Shown piece after piece: positions 9,503-17,715 of a stretch of 64,000 nucleotides of DNA. Source of the DNA: PMG-095 sp037200885 (GTDB taxonomy: Bacteria > Myxococcota_A > Polyangia > Polyangiales > Polyangiaceae); contig JBBCIN010000002.1 in NCBI GenBank assembly GCA_037200885.1, forward strand, positions 310,001-374,000, in the 5' to 3' direction. The notes below the pieces were generated by a model. That model made no database searches, was not told where the DNA came from, and saw only the letters and a program-made list of their open reading frames with translations. Within the stretch, counting starts at the first letter, position 1; each line of letters starts with the position of its first letter. The position numbers were made by a program, and so were the translations under genes.

Positions 9503-10167
9503 AGTCGCTCAAGGCGGTACTACTCGACGTCGACGGCACCCTGGTCGACAGCAACGATGCGCACGCCCAAGCCTGGTCCGAGGTCTTTCAACGAAACGGC
9601 TATCCCGGGACGTTCGAACGGGTGCGCGAGCTAATCGGCAAAGGCGGAGATAAGTTGATTCCAGAGATCACCGGTTTGGCCGAGACCGCGCCTGAGGCCA
9701 AGCGCCTCGCGAAAGAACGAAGCGCACACTTTTCGCACGTCTATTTGCCCCAGCTGCGGCCATTTCCGCAGGCCGAGGCGCTCCTTCGGCGGCTCCGCGG
9801 CGCGGGGCTCGAGCTCGTCGTCGCGAGCTCGGCCAGCGAAGACGAGCTCAGACCTCTGCTGGAAGTATGCGGCGCCCTGCCCTTCGTGCAGCACCAGACG
9901 TCGTCCGATGACGCGGCTCACTCCAAACCGGACCCGGACATCGTACAAGTGGCGCTGCGTAAAGCGGGCTGCTCTGCGGGCGAGGCCGTGATGCTGGGTG
10001 ACACGCCGTATGATGTGCAGGCGGCCGCCAAAGCAGGCGTGCGCGCGATCGCCTTGCGTTGCGGTGGCCACCCTGAGTCCGCTTTGAGCGCTGCACTCGC
10101 CATCTACGACGACGTCGCGGACCTGCTCGCCAACTTCGACCGTTCAGTGTTCGCGTTGCGCCACTAG
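9499..10167 (+). CDS. HAD-superfamily phosphatase, phosphoglycolate/beta-phosphoglucomutase type
   Basis: Hydrolase of 222 residues with the four HAD motifs: DVDGTLVDSN (motif I, about 9-18), VVASSAS (motif II, near 110), a Lys in the SKPDPDI stretch (motif III), and MLGDTPYDV (motif IV). The cap insert is of the helical C1 type. ATG 9499 is chosen because it overlaps the mocA stop (ATGA) and directly precedes motif I. It ends the operon, and its last 24 bp overlap the convergent BrkB gene. The substrate is unknown; its place in a Mo-enzyme operon is unexplained. Confidence 0.88.
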   Translation: MKSLKAVLLDVDGTLVDSNDAHAQAWSEVFQRNGYPGTFERVRELIGKGGDKLIPEITGLAETAPEAKRLAKERSAHFSHVYLPQLRPFPQAEALLRRLRGAGLELVVASSASEDELRPLLEVCGALPFVQHQTSSDDAAHSKPDPDIVQVALRKAGCSAGEAVMLGDTPYDVQAAAKAGVRAIALRCGGHPESALSAALAIYDDVADLLANFDRSVFALRH

Positions 10168-11091
10168 CTTCGCGGATGCCGGGGTCGGCGGGGGCTCCGG
10201 GTGCACGCGCGCGACGGAGACGGCCTTGTCATCGGGCGTGATGCGCGAGCCGAAGCGGCGCGCATAAACCTCGGTAAATTCCGCACCGATCAGCAATACT
10301 TGCGCCGAATAATAGACCCAGATCACCAGCGCGACGATCGAGCCTGCTGCGCCATACGCCGAGGCGACTCCGGCACTGCCAAGGTAGATGCCAAGCCCGA
10401 ACTTGCCGAGCGTGAACAAGGCCGCAGTGACCGAGGCTCCCACCCAGACGTCCCGCCAGCGGACGTGCACGTCCGGCAACTTCTTGAACATCACGGCGAA
10501 CAGTGCCGTCACGACGCCGAGCGAAATGCAGAAATTCAGAACTTGCCAAACCACGGCTCCGCCGGGCAGTGAGCGCTCGAATACCTGACCTACCCAAGTG
10601 AGGGCCGCGCTGATCACCAACGAAACCAACAGCAAGAACGCCACGCCGAGGACCAAGGTGAAGGAAAAAAAGCGGTCTTTGACCAAGCCCCAAATGCCAC
10701 GCCCGGGCTTGGGTGCCACGTTCCAAACCGTGTTCAACGCCGATTGCAGTTCGCCGAATACGCCGGACGCGCCAAACAGCAAGACCGTCATCCCGACCGC
10801 GATGCTCAGCGCGCCGGTGCCGGGAGTGCGGGCATTTTTCGCGATCGATTGGATGGCATCGGCGGCACCCGCCCCAACCACACCAGCAATTTCCCCGGCA
10901 ATGTGCTGGCGCGCGGCTTCTTCGCCGAAGGCCAAGCCGGTCACCGCCACCGCCAAGATGATCAACGGCGCGATCGACAGCAGCGTGTAATACGCCAGCG
11001 AAGCGGCCAGACGGGTCACGTTGTCCTCGTCCCAGGCGCTACCCGTTTCTTTCAAAACCTGCCAAACCGCGTTGTCTTTGAGCGACTTCAT
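10144..11091 (-). CDS. YihY/BrkB-family inner-membrane protein
   Basis: Integral membrane protein of about 315 residues with about six hydrophobic segments. It starts MKSLKDNAVW, then has the family's SLAYYTLLSIAPLIILAVAV segment, a VFGELQSALNTVWNV stretch and a C-terminal YGAAGSIVALVIWVYYSAQV helix. BrkB/YihY proteins are widespread; their function is not firmly known (formerly mis-called RNase BN). ATG 11091 is chosen over an upstream in-frame ATG at 11121 because the family usually begins just before the first helix. It lies 57 bp downstream of pqqE on the same strand and may be read through from the pqq operon. Confidence 0.88.
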   Translation of the reverse strand: MKSLKDNAVWQVLKETGSAWDEDNVTRLAASLAYYTLLSIAPLIILAVAVTGLAFGEEAARQHIAGEIAGVVGAGAADAIQSIAKNARTPGTGALSIAVGMTVLLFGASGVFGELQSALNTVWNVAPKPGRGIWGLVKDRFFSFTLVLGVAFLLLVSLVISAALTWVGQVFERSLPGGAVVWQVLNFCISLGVVTALFAVMFKKLPDVHVRWRDVWVGASVTAALFTLGKFGLGIYLGSAGVASAYGAAGSIVALVIWVYYSAQVLLIGAEFTEVYARRFGSRITPDDKAVSVARVHPEPPPTPASAKLVAQREH

Positions 11092-11148
11092 CGGGAGGGG
11101 GCTCGTGCAAATTCCGTGCACGAGCCAGGCTGACGCAAATCGCCTCGA

Positions 11149-12240
11149 TTAACGCTGAATTTCGCGATAGCGCAAGCCGAGCGGGATCAACGGCGGCTCC
11201 TGGGCGGCCGCGCGCGCATCGGTGATCAACGCGTGCTTGGGTGATAGCCCGCATGCGGGGTCCGTTGCGGCCGCATCGCCCGTGAGGTGAAAGGCCTGGC
11301 AGCGACAACCGCCAAAGTCGATGGTCCGTCGCTCGCAGCTCTTGCACGGCTCGGGCATCCACGCTTCGCCTCGGAAGGCAGCGAAGGCGCCAGAGTGATG
11401 CCAAATGTCGTCGAGCGATCGCTCCTGAACGTTGTCGAAGTGGAGGCCGGGCAGTGTGTGCGCGAGGTGGCAGGGCAAGGCCAAACCGTCAGGACTCACG
11501 AGCAGGTAACGCTTGCCCCAACCGCTCATGCACGCCTTCGGTCGGTCCGAGTAGTAGTCAGGCAACACGAACAAGACTTCGATCTTGCCCTTCAGACGTT
11601 CCTTCGCGGCCTTGGCAATTTCGCGCGCGGCGTCGAGCTGGGCCTGGCTCGGCAGCAGCGCGTTGCGGTTCTCGAGCGCCCAAGCCAGGTATTGGGTGTT
11701 GGCGAGCTCCAAGCGATCGACCTTCAAACTCTCGGCGAGCGCGATGATTTCGGCAATTCGCCCGAGATTTTTCCGGTGCAGCACCACGTTCAAGGTCAGA
11801 GGCAGGTCGAGCTCTTTGACCCAGCGTGCGACCGTAAGCTTTTGCTCGAAGGACTCGCGCCCGGCGATGCGGTCGGACTCAGCGGGCACGCTGTCTTGGA
11901 TCGATACCTGGACGCTACTGAGTCCGGCTTCTTTCAGGCGCAGCAAGCGTTCGCGCGTCAGGGGTAGCCCGCTCGTGATCAGGTTACTGTAGAAATCGAG
12001 CGCATGAGCGCCCGCCACCAACTCCTCGAGATCACGGCGCAAGAGCGGTTCGCCGCCGCTCAAATTGAGCTGCAATGCGCCGAGCTCCGCCGCCTGCTTG
12101 AAGACGCGTAGCCAATCAGCCGTGCTCAAGCGATCCGGGTGAGCCGCCAGGTTGGTCGGGTTCGAGCAATACACGCAGCGTAGCGGACACAGGTAGGTCA
12201 GCTCGGCGATCAGCGTGTACAGGCGATCTTCCGTGGTCAC
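11149..12240 (-). CDS. pqqE: PqqA peptide cyclase, radical SAM
   Basis: Radical SAM enzyme (363 residues) that makes the Glu-Tyr carbon-carbon crosslink in PqqA, the first step of PQQ synthesis. The SAM 4Fe-4S motif CPLRCVYC (CxxxCxxC) lies at about residues 18-25 and the SAM-contact segment NLSGGEPLLR near 59-68. The C-terminal SPASM region carries auxiliary-cluster cysteines (PCHLAHT, CKSCERR, GGCRCQAF, DPACGLS). Its start overlaps the pqqD stop by 4 bp. Length and motif order match the family. Confidence 0.96.
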   Translation of the reverse strand: MTTEDRLYTLIAELTYLCPLRCVYCSNPTNLAAHPDRLSTADWLRVFKQAAELGALQLNLSGGEPLLRRDLEELVAGAHALDFYSNLITSGLPLTRERLLRLKEAGLSSVQVSIQDSVPAESDRIAGRESFEQKLTVARWVKELDLPLTLNVVLHRKNLGRIAEIIALAESLKVDRLELANTQYLAWALENRNALLPSQAQLDAAREIAKAAKERLKGKIEVLFVLPDYYSDRPKACMSGWGKRYLLVSPDGLALPCHLAHTLPGLHFDNVQERSLDDIWHHSGAFAAFRGEAWMPEPCKSCERRTIDFGGCRCQAFHLTGDAAATDPACGLSPKHALITDARAAAQEPPLIPLGLRYREIQR

Positions 12241-12527
12241 GGCTCAGCCCGCAGCAGGCCTCGGTCGAGCAGGCCCTGCACGAAAGTGAGCACCTCGACG
12301 CGCAGCACGTCCACATCACTGTGAAACTCCAGAGCCAGCGCGGCGATGATGGCCGAGAGCGCTTGCTGGCCATCGCAGCGCTGCAAAATGGCCGCGCCGG
12401 TCGGGTTCAGGAGCAGGCCTTTTTCCGGGTAAAGCAGGATATATTTGCCGGTCTTCGGGTCCAGGCGCAGCTTGGTCTTCGCGGCCAGCTTCGGCTTCAA
12501 CTCGAGGCTCAGCGCCTCTGCGTTCAT
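12237..12527 (-). CDS. pqqD: PqqA-binding chaperone
   Basis: Small RiPP-recognition protein (96 residues) that binds the PqqA precursor peptide and presents it to PqqE. The core LRLDPKTGKYILLYPEKGLL (about 20-39), followed by NPTGAAILQRCDG, fits PqqD. I chose ATG 12527 because it overlaps the pqqC stop (ATGA) and gives the usual family length; a longer frame reaches 12584 inside pqqC. It overlaps pqqE by 4 bp downstream. It is a stand-alone PqqD, not fused to PqqC or PqqE. Confidence 0.95.
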   Translation of the reverse strand: MNAEALSLELKPKLAAKTKLRLDPKTGKYILLYPEKGLLLNPTGAAILQRCDGQQALSAIIAALALEFHSDVDVLRVEVLTFVQGLLDRGLLRAEP

Positions 12528-13240
12528 GCAGCCCCCGAAGGACCTGGAATGTAGGCGGCCTGCACGCAATCGAGTAGATGCCACAAGATCTCCGTCTTGC
12601 GGATCAGCGCCGCGACGCAGCGCTCCTGCAAGTCGAACGTGGTGGCTTGCGCGACCACGAAAGCAATGGCCTCTTCGGAATCAACGCGCGCCCGCGGCAC
12701 GCGCGCGCGGAAATAAGCCAGCATGTCCGCATCCACCCACGGGTAGTGCTCTTGCCAGGCTTGGATGCGACGGCTCATCAAATCTGGCGCGAAGAACTCA
12801 GTCAGCGAGGAGGCGACGGCTTCGAGCAAGCTGCGTTCGCGCACCAAGCTGACGTAGGCGTCACAGGCGAACTTCACGCCGGGCAGCACCGAGCCCAAGC
12901 CTTCGACCTCGGCACGCGAAAGCCCCACGCCCTCGGCCAAGCGCAGCCAGAGCGCGAGCCCACCCTCACCCGGCGCGTCGCCATCGTGATCGTGAATCCG
13001 CCGGATCCAAGCGCGCCGAAACGCGGGATCTTCCGACTTCGACAAAATCAGCGCGTCTTTGATCGGGATCCGCGTCTGATAATAGTAGCGGTTGAGCACC
13101 CATTGCTGGAGCTGTTCTCTGCTCAGTTTGCCCTGGTGCATCAGCACGTGCACGAGGTGTCGGTCGTGATAGCGACTAGCCCCCTCACGCCGCAGCCATT
13201 CGATGAACTCGCCGGGCGGCAGTGGCGCGCGCTCGCTCAC
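12524..13240 (-). CDS. pqqC: Pyrroloquinoline-quinone synthase
   Basis: Cofactor-free oxidase (238 residues) of the TENA/THI-4 helical fold that performs the last ring closure and eight-electron oxidation to PQQ. The N-terminus has the family's YHDRHLVHVLMHQGKLSREQ region (about 19-38) and the LNRYYYQTRIPIKDALIL segment (about 48-65). HDHDGDAPGEGGL (near 83-95) and EHYPWVDADMLAYF (near 163-176) are further conserved stretches with active-site His and Tyr. It overlaps pqqB and pqqD by 4 bp each. Confidence 0.96.
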   Translation of the reverse strand: MSERAPLPPGEFIEWLRREGASRYHDRHLVHVLMHQGKLSREQLQQWVLNRYYYQTRIPIKDALILSKSEDPAFRRAWIRRIHDHDGDAPGEGGLALWLRLAEGVGLSRAEVEGLGSVLPGVKFACDAYVSLVRERSLLEAVASSLTEFFAPDLMSRRIQAWQEHYPWVDADMLAYFRARVPRARVDSEEAIAFVVAQATTFDLQERCVAALIRKTEILWHLLDCVQAAYIPGPSGAA

Positions 13241-14157
13241 AGCTCGAGCTCCATGCCATCGAACGCGACTTCGACGCCAGCCGCGTGCACCAAGGCGCGT
13301 TCGGCCGAGTCCTCCCGCAGCATGGGGTTGGTATTATTGATGTGGATCAATATGCGCCGCGCCGCGGGCAAGCTACGCAGAAAGCGCAAGCTGCCTTCCG
13401 GGCCACCGATCGGCCAATGCGCCATGTCTTCCGCCCGGCGCGTCGAGGCGCCCAGCGCGATTAGCTCATCACTCGACCAAAACGTGCCGTCGAAGAACAC
13501 CGCGTCCGCCGACGACGCGGCCCCCACGAGCTCCGCGGAACTGGCGCCCGCCGCCGGAATGTACGCCAGGCGCTTGCCGGTGTGTTCGTCCCGGATCAAC
13601 ACGCCGATATTGTCGGCCGGATCGGGGTTCGACTGATCGAGGTGGAGCGCCGCTTTCCCGGGAGCGGCGAAGGCCCGCATGCTGAGCCCGCTCGCACTGC
13701 CATTCAGGAGACGGAGCGGTTGCTCGGCAGCATCGAGCTCGAGCGGGTGCAGCCGGACCTGGCCCTCGAAGCGTTGCAGCGTGCGATAGAGCACGTTGCC
13801 TTCACTGAAACCCGTATGCACACGCTCGGTCGAGTACAGCGCTAGCGGCTGCGACTCACGCAGCGACAACAAGCCAAGCGCGTGATCCAAGTCCCCGTTG
13901 GTCAGCACGATGCCTTGGATCGGCGTATCGCGCTGCGCACGCGGATGCAGCTTGCTGAAGCTCTCGATCTGCTGCCGGATTTCCGGCGATGCGTTGAGCA
14001 AGAACCACGAGTCGCCGTCGGCGCTCACGGCTACCGACTCTTGCGTTCGGGCCACCGCGCGGATGCTGCCGCGCCGTACGCCAACGCAATTCGGGCAACC
14101 GCAGTTCCACTGCGGAAAGCCACCTCCCGCTGCGGAGCCCAAAACACGAATTAACAC
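13237..14157 (-). CDS. pqqB: PQQ biosynthesis protein, metallo-beta-lactamase fold
   Basis: PqqB (306 residues) is a metallo-hydrolase-fold oxygenase thought to hydroxylate the crosslinked Glu-Tyr intermediate. Seen: the N-terminal RVLGSAAGGGFPQWNCGCPN stretch with the CxCxxC zinc-site cysteines, and TNGDLDHALGLL (near 86-97), which replaces the usual HxHxDH motif as in other PqqB proteins. It is 70 bp downstream of the pqqA stop and 4-bp overlapped with pqqC. Confidence 0.96.
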   Translation of the reverse strand: MLIRVLGSAAGGGFPQWNCGCPNCVGVRRGSIRAVARTQESVAVSADGDSWFLLNASPEIRQQIESFSKLHPRAQRDTPIQGIVLTNGDLDHALGLLSLRESQPLALYSTERVHTGFSEGNVLYRTLQRFEGQVRLHPLELDAAEQPLRLLNGSASGLSMRAFAAPGKAALHLDQSNPDPADNIGVLIRDEHTGKRLAYIPAAGASSAELVGAASSADAVFFDGTFWSSDELIALGASTRRAEDMAHWPIGGPEGSLRFLRSLPAARRILIHINNTNPMLREDSAERALVHAAGVEVAFDGMELEL

Positions 14158-14227
14158 GTTCCTCCTCCGTACCGCCGCTCAGCAAACCCGACACGGGAAG
14201 AAGCGGCGGTGCAACGAGCGACGCTGC

Positions 14228-14314
14228 TCACAGGCCGTTGTCGTCTTCTCCCTGATACGATCCAATCTCTGCGCTCATGTCGATCTCTTCGAAGCTCGGC
14301 GTTTCCCAGTTCAT
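14228..14314 (-). CDS. pqqA: PQQ precursor peptide PqqA (28 residues)
   Basis: Ribosomal precursor whose Glu and Tyr become PQQ. The frame runs ATG 14314 to TGA 14228 and gives a 28-residue peptide starting MNWETPSFEEIDMSAEIGSY. Glu16 and Tyr20 stand in the required E-x3-Y spacing, and the W-x-x-P-S-F-E-E start is typical of PqqA. A good ribosome-binding site (GAAAGGA) precedes the ATG by about 11 bases. It lies directly upstream of pqqB in the same direction, completing the pqqABCDE order. The acidic tail after Tyr20 (EDDNGL) is the part removed in maturation. Confidence 0.95.
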   Translation of the reverse strand: MNWETPSFEEIDMSAEIGSYQGEDDNGL

Positions 14315-14501
14315 GATGTTCAGTCCTTTCAAGGGTCGAAAACCAAGCGGCCTTCGTGCTCAAAAATAGCTTCGACGGCCCCACCGGTCAAGCTCGGCGC
14401 GCGCGATAACTTTTTGAAACCATTCGGAATTGCCCGGAGGATCGAGGGCTTTCGCCTCAGCCCGGGCCGCCCACCACGACGCTTCCGTTGGCAGCACACA
14501 T

Positions 14502-17036
14502 TTAGAAGAAAACAGCCAGTGTCCCGAGCACGGTCAAGGGCGGAGCCGCGCTCATATGCACGGCCGACGAAGCCAACGGCGTACCTGGCTGCAGGCTCCA
14601 ATTCGAGACGTAATACTCGCGATCGTCCGCGTAGCGCCGAGCGAGCAAGTTATACCCCTCGAGGCCGAGCTCGAATTGCCCGTAGCGCAGCGCGGCGTGG
14701 CCGTTGAGGATGTGATCGGCTGGACCGACGATCTTGTCGGTCAGATGCCTCCCGGCCAAAAAGGTGTAACCCAGCCCGAGCCGCCCCGCGAGCGGCTTGC
14801 CTCGCACTGAACCGAGAGCGTGATGCGCGCTCACGTCAGCGCGAAACAAAAACGGGGGAATGTTGGGCACGTAGTGGGAAATACCCGGCGCCAACGTGGT
14901 GAACGTCGATTGCGACAGCGAACCTGCGAGTGAAGCGACCAGCCAGGTGAGCGGCTTGGCCACCACCGAGCCCACCATTCCGCGCCGAATGCTCGCGCCT
15001 TCGGTCGAGAAGCCTCCCGAAGTCGCTTCGAACACGAGCTCGTTGGCGACGTGCGTTTCGAACGCCGAGAGCGTCGCGCTGAAGCGTTCGCCGCGGCTCT
15101 TCGCGCGCAGCCCCACTTCATATGACCGCACCTTGGAATATGGCTTTCCGCCCTCTTTGATACTGGGCCCCTCGCCGGAGATACCGTCGGAGGTCGCGAC
15201 GTTGGCCGTCGCTTGCAGCGAACGGAAGCCTTCGCCGTACGAAAACACGCCCGTCAGCTGCGGCAAGAAATCGTATTCCGCCGTCACGCGCGGACTGATG
15301 ACCACACCTTGCGCCGTGCGGTTCGAACCGGGCAGCGCGCCAGGCACGACCTGACTCGCGGGCACGTCGTAGCCCAGGCGATTGTTCACTGACACGCTCA
15401 GCAGATCCGCTCGCACGCCGCCGGACAATCGCGCATGTTTCCAAAGTCGAAGGCTGGCATCGAAATACGCTCCCACGTCCAAGGTATCGAGCCCTGCATT
15501 CAGTCGACGATCCCAGACGGCCAGCGTGTCCGGGTTAACCAAGCTCTTGGTTTGATCGGTGTGTCCGAGACGCACGTTGACCCCGGGCTCGACGCTCAGC
15601 TCGATGAACCTCGCCATGCGCATCGGCGCGGCGTGCAGCCGCGAGACCACGCCAACCGCCGATTCGCGATTGGTCGTCTCCCAGAGATCTCCCGCGCCGC
15701 CAGCGGTGTCGGGGTCGATCGCAGAGCTCAGAATGTTACCGGTGTAGTTTTCACGGGCAATGAAGTTGGTCCACATGGCCCAGGGCGCGAGCTCGAAATG
15801 GGTGCCGCTCGCGGTCACGGTGTCGAAGTCGGCGCTCACGATCACGCGCGAAGACTGCACGCCCTGATTGTCCGTAAAGTACGGGTAACGGTCGTAGAAG
15901 CCGATTTGGCCTGAATCCACGTCGCTCTGACGTAACACTCCGGCGAATTCGGAGCGTGCCCCATAGGCCGTAGCCAGCAAGCGTAAGTGGCTGTCAGGGC
16001 CCAAATCCAAGCCGTATTGTGCGTTCATCGTGGCCGACTGCGAGGCGCGCCGCGAACCAAAGCCGTCGCTCTTGCGCAGCGAGAACGCGGCAAAGGTTTG
16101 ATCATCGAGCCCCTCAGGCGCAACCACGCCGACGATGCGCGCTTGGTTGAACGAACCGTAGCTGGCCTTGAGCTCGTTCTTGCGCTCCGTTACGCCCAAG
16201 TCGAAGTACGCACTGCCCACGATGGCGGTGTCGCCCTGGCGCGGATCGTACGGCCCTTCGAGCACGCGAATGCTGCGCACCACCTCGGGGATGATGAAGT
16301 TGGCGTCGGCGTAGCCCTGCCCTTGCACATGGACCGGGCTGTTGATCGGCACGTTGCCGACGCGCATCTCGATGCCCGAGCCGTGATCGAGATCGAAGCC
16401 GCGCAAATACACGTCATTGCCCAGGCCCTCACCGTCCTCGTGATCGACGAAGAAACCCGGCGCTGCCGCCAGCATTTCGCTGGTTTGTTGATGCGGAGCA
16501 GCATCCAGCAACTCGCGCTTGATGCGAATGTCGCCGACGCCGCGAGGCGCGGACCAGCTCGTGCCCCGCACTTCGATAGTGAGGGCGTAGTCTTCATCCT
16601 GTTCGTCGCTATTGACGGGCGACGGATTGACGATGGGCGCAGGAGGAGCGGGCACGGGCGCGGGAGCGGGCACCGGGGGAGCGGGCGGAGCGTGGAAGAC
16701 GACGATGTATTCGATGCGCGAGCGGAGTGCTTTGCCGTCGCGGAGCGACGGACGAAAAGGCACTTTGCGGATGGCCTCGAGCGCCGCGTCGTCGAACGCC
16801 GCTGGAGCGTCGAGCGGCAGATGGGAACTCACGATCGCCGATTCGACTGCTCCCTGCTCGTCGATCACCAGGCTCAGGATCACCTGGACTTCGATCGCGG
16901 GAGCGCCCGCTGGGACGGCGACTTCGACCGGGGACTCCGGCTCGGCCACGGTCAGTTCCGCGTGCGCGACGCGCGCTGACAGCCCGTAAGCCAACGTGAG
17001 TGCCCAGGTCGATTGACGAAGCGCGCGCGGTGTCAC
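14502..17036 (-). CDS. TonB-dependent outer-membrane receptor with N-terminal TonB-type domain
   Basis: Outer-membrane active transporter, 844 residues, GTG start. A signal peptide (about 1-26, ending ARVAHA) is followed by a TonB C-terminal-like domain (about 45-115, with the SLVIDEQGAVESAIVSSHLP stretch). A Pro/Ala-rich linker (about 116-140), a plug domain (about 160-275, with VYLRGFDLDHGSG and VRSIRVLEGPYDPRQGD) and a beta-barrel to the C-terminal Phe (TVLGTLAVFF) complete it. Fusion of a TonB-like periplasmic domain to the receptor is seen in myxobacteria. The start overlaps the stop of the upstream lipoprotein gene (GTGA at 17033), so the two are co-translated. The substrate is not identifiable; it sits beside the pqq operon and a two-component pair. 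Confidence 0.9.
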   Translation of the reverse strand: MTPRALRQSTWALTLAYGLSARVAHAELTVAEPESPVEVAVPAGAPAIEVQVILSLVIDEQGAVESAIVSSHLPLDAPAAFDDAALEAIRKVPFRPSLRDGKALRSRIEYIVVFHAPPAPPVPAPAPVPAPPAPIVNPSPVNSDEQDEDYALTIEVRGTSWSAPRGVGDIRIKRELLDAAPHQQTSEMLAAAPGFFVDHEDGEGLGNDVYLRGFDLDHGSGIEMRVGNVPINSPVHVQGQGYADANFIIPEVVRSIRVLEGPYDPRQGDTAIVGSAYFDLGVTERKNELKASYGSFNQARIVGVVAPEGLDDQTFAAFSLRKSDGFGSRRASQSATMNAQYGLDLGPDSHLRLLATAYGARSEFAGVLRQSDVDSGQIGFYDRYPYFTDNQGVQSSRVIVSADFDTVTASGTHFELAPWAMWTNFIARENYTGNILSSAIDPDTAGGAGDLWETTNRESAVGVVSRLHAAPMRMARFIELSVEPGVNVRLGHTDQTKSLVNPDTLAVWDRRLNAGLDTLDVGAYFDASLRLWKHARLSGGVRADLLSVSVNNRLGYDVPASQVVPGALPGSNRTAQGVVISPRVTAEYDFLPQLTGVFSYGEGFRSLQATANVATSDGISGEGPSIKEGGKPYSKVRSYEVGLRAKSRGERFSATLSAFETHVANELVFEATSGGFSTEGASIRRGMVGSVVAKPLTWLVASLAGSLSQSTFTTLAPGISHYVPNIPPFLFRADVSAHHALGSVRGKPLAGRLGLGYTFLAGRHLTDKIVGPADHILNGHAALRYGQFELGLEGYNLLARRYADDREYYVSNWSLQPGTPLASSAVHMSAAPPLTVLGTLAVFF

Positions 17037-17617
17037 ATCAACACGAATTCGCCGATCAATGCCTCATCGCCCGGTTCATCCGAAGTGAATTGGTATTCAC
17101 CTTCGACCACCGGGGTTTGGAACATGACGGTCACGGCATCGCCGGGCTGAAGCGCGGCAACGTTGGCTGCGGTCGGAAAGCACGACGTCGGCTGGTTACA
17201 CTCCGCGGGCAAATCGGTTGGCCGACAAGCGATGGTAAAGCCATGCGGTCTGGTGCCGACGTTGGTGAGGGTGAGCGCGACGTTGGCGCGATTCTGAACG
17301 GCAATGTTCCGCTGACCGGAGTCCTGGGTCCCGACGTTGAAGCCCGTGTCGGTGACATAAAGCTTGACCGTGTTCTTGCCACCGACCACGCCATCCTGAT
17401 CGTCTGGAATGCAGTTGCCACTGGGGTTGTCATCATCATCATCATCGTCATCGCCGTCGTTACTTGCGCCGGAGGCGCCGGCATCCGCGGACGGCTCGGA
17501 TCCGCCCGATGCCCCGGATCCGCCCGATCCGCCGGGGGCACCGTCGTTTGCATCGCTGCCGCACGCGGTCAAAAGCACGATCCCAAAGCCCAAGAGGAGA
17601 TGTCGCAGGCGAACCAT
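17033..17617 (-). CDS. Asp-rich lipoprotein with possible cupredoxin-like domain
   Basis: Predicted lipoprotein of 194 residues: signal LLLGFGIVLLTAC, then a Gly/Ser/Ala linker with eight consecutive Asp residues (about 62-69, from a CATCAT-type triplet run near 17430-17450). A C-terminal domain of about 110 residues follows, with NIAVQNRANVALTLTNVGTR and a late VEGEYQFTSDEPGD segment. The beta pattern suggests a cupredoxin-like fold, but I do not see a clear copper-ligand set. Start ATG 17617 is set by the signal peptide. It is coupled to the TonB receptor by a 4-bp overlap and may be its surface or periplasmic partner. Confidence 0.8.
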   Translation of the reverse strand: MVRLRHLLLGFGIVLLTACGSDANDGAPGGSGGSGASGGSEPSADAGASGASNDGDDDDDDDDNPSGNCIPDDQDGVVGGKNTVKLYVTDTGFNVGTQDSGQRNIAVQNRANVALTLTNVGTRPHGFTIACRPTDLPAECNQPTSCFPTAANVAALQPGDAVTVMFQTPVVEGEYQFTSDEPGDEALIGEFVLM

Positions 17618-17715
17618 AGGCAGAACGCTATCTGGCGTGGGCCGAGCGCGGTATCCGGCAAGTGTCGGATGCCGCCGCCCGCTGAGCGACATGCTATGAA
17701 TTTCCAGGAGTTTTC

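Noticed and set aside
15987..16979. Plus-strand frame of 330 codons
   Set aside because: Antisense to the TonB-dependent receptor, with no recognisable product.
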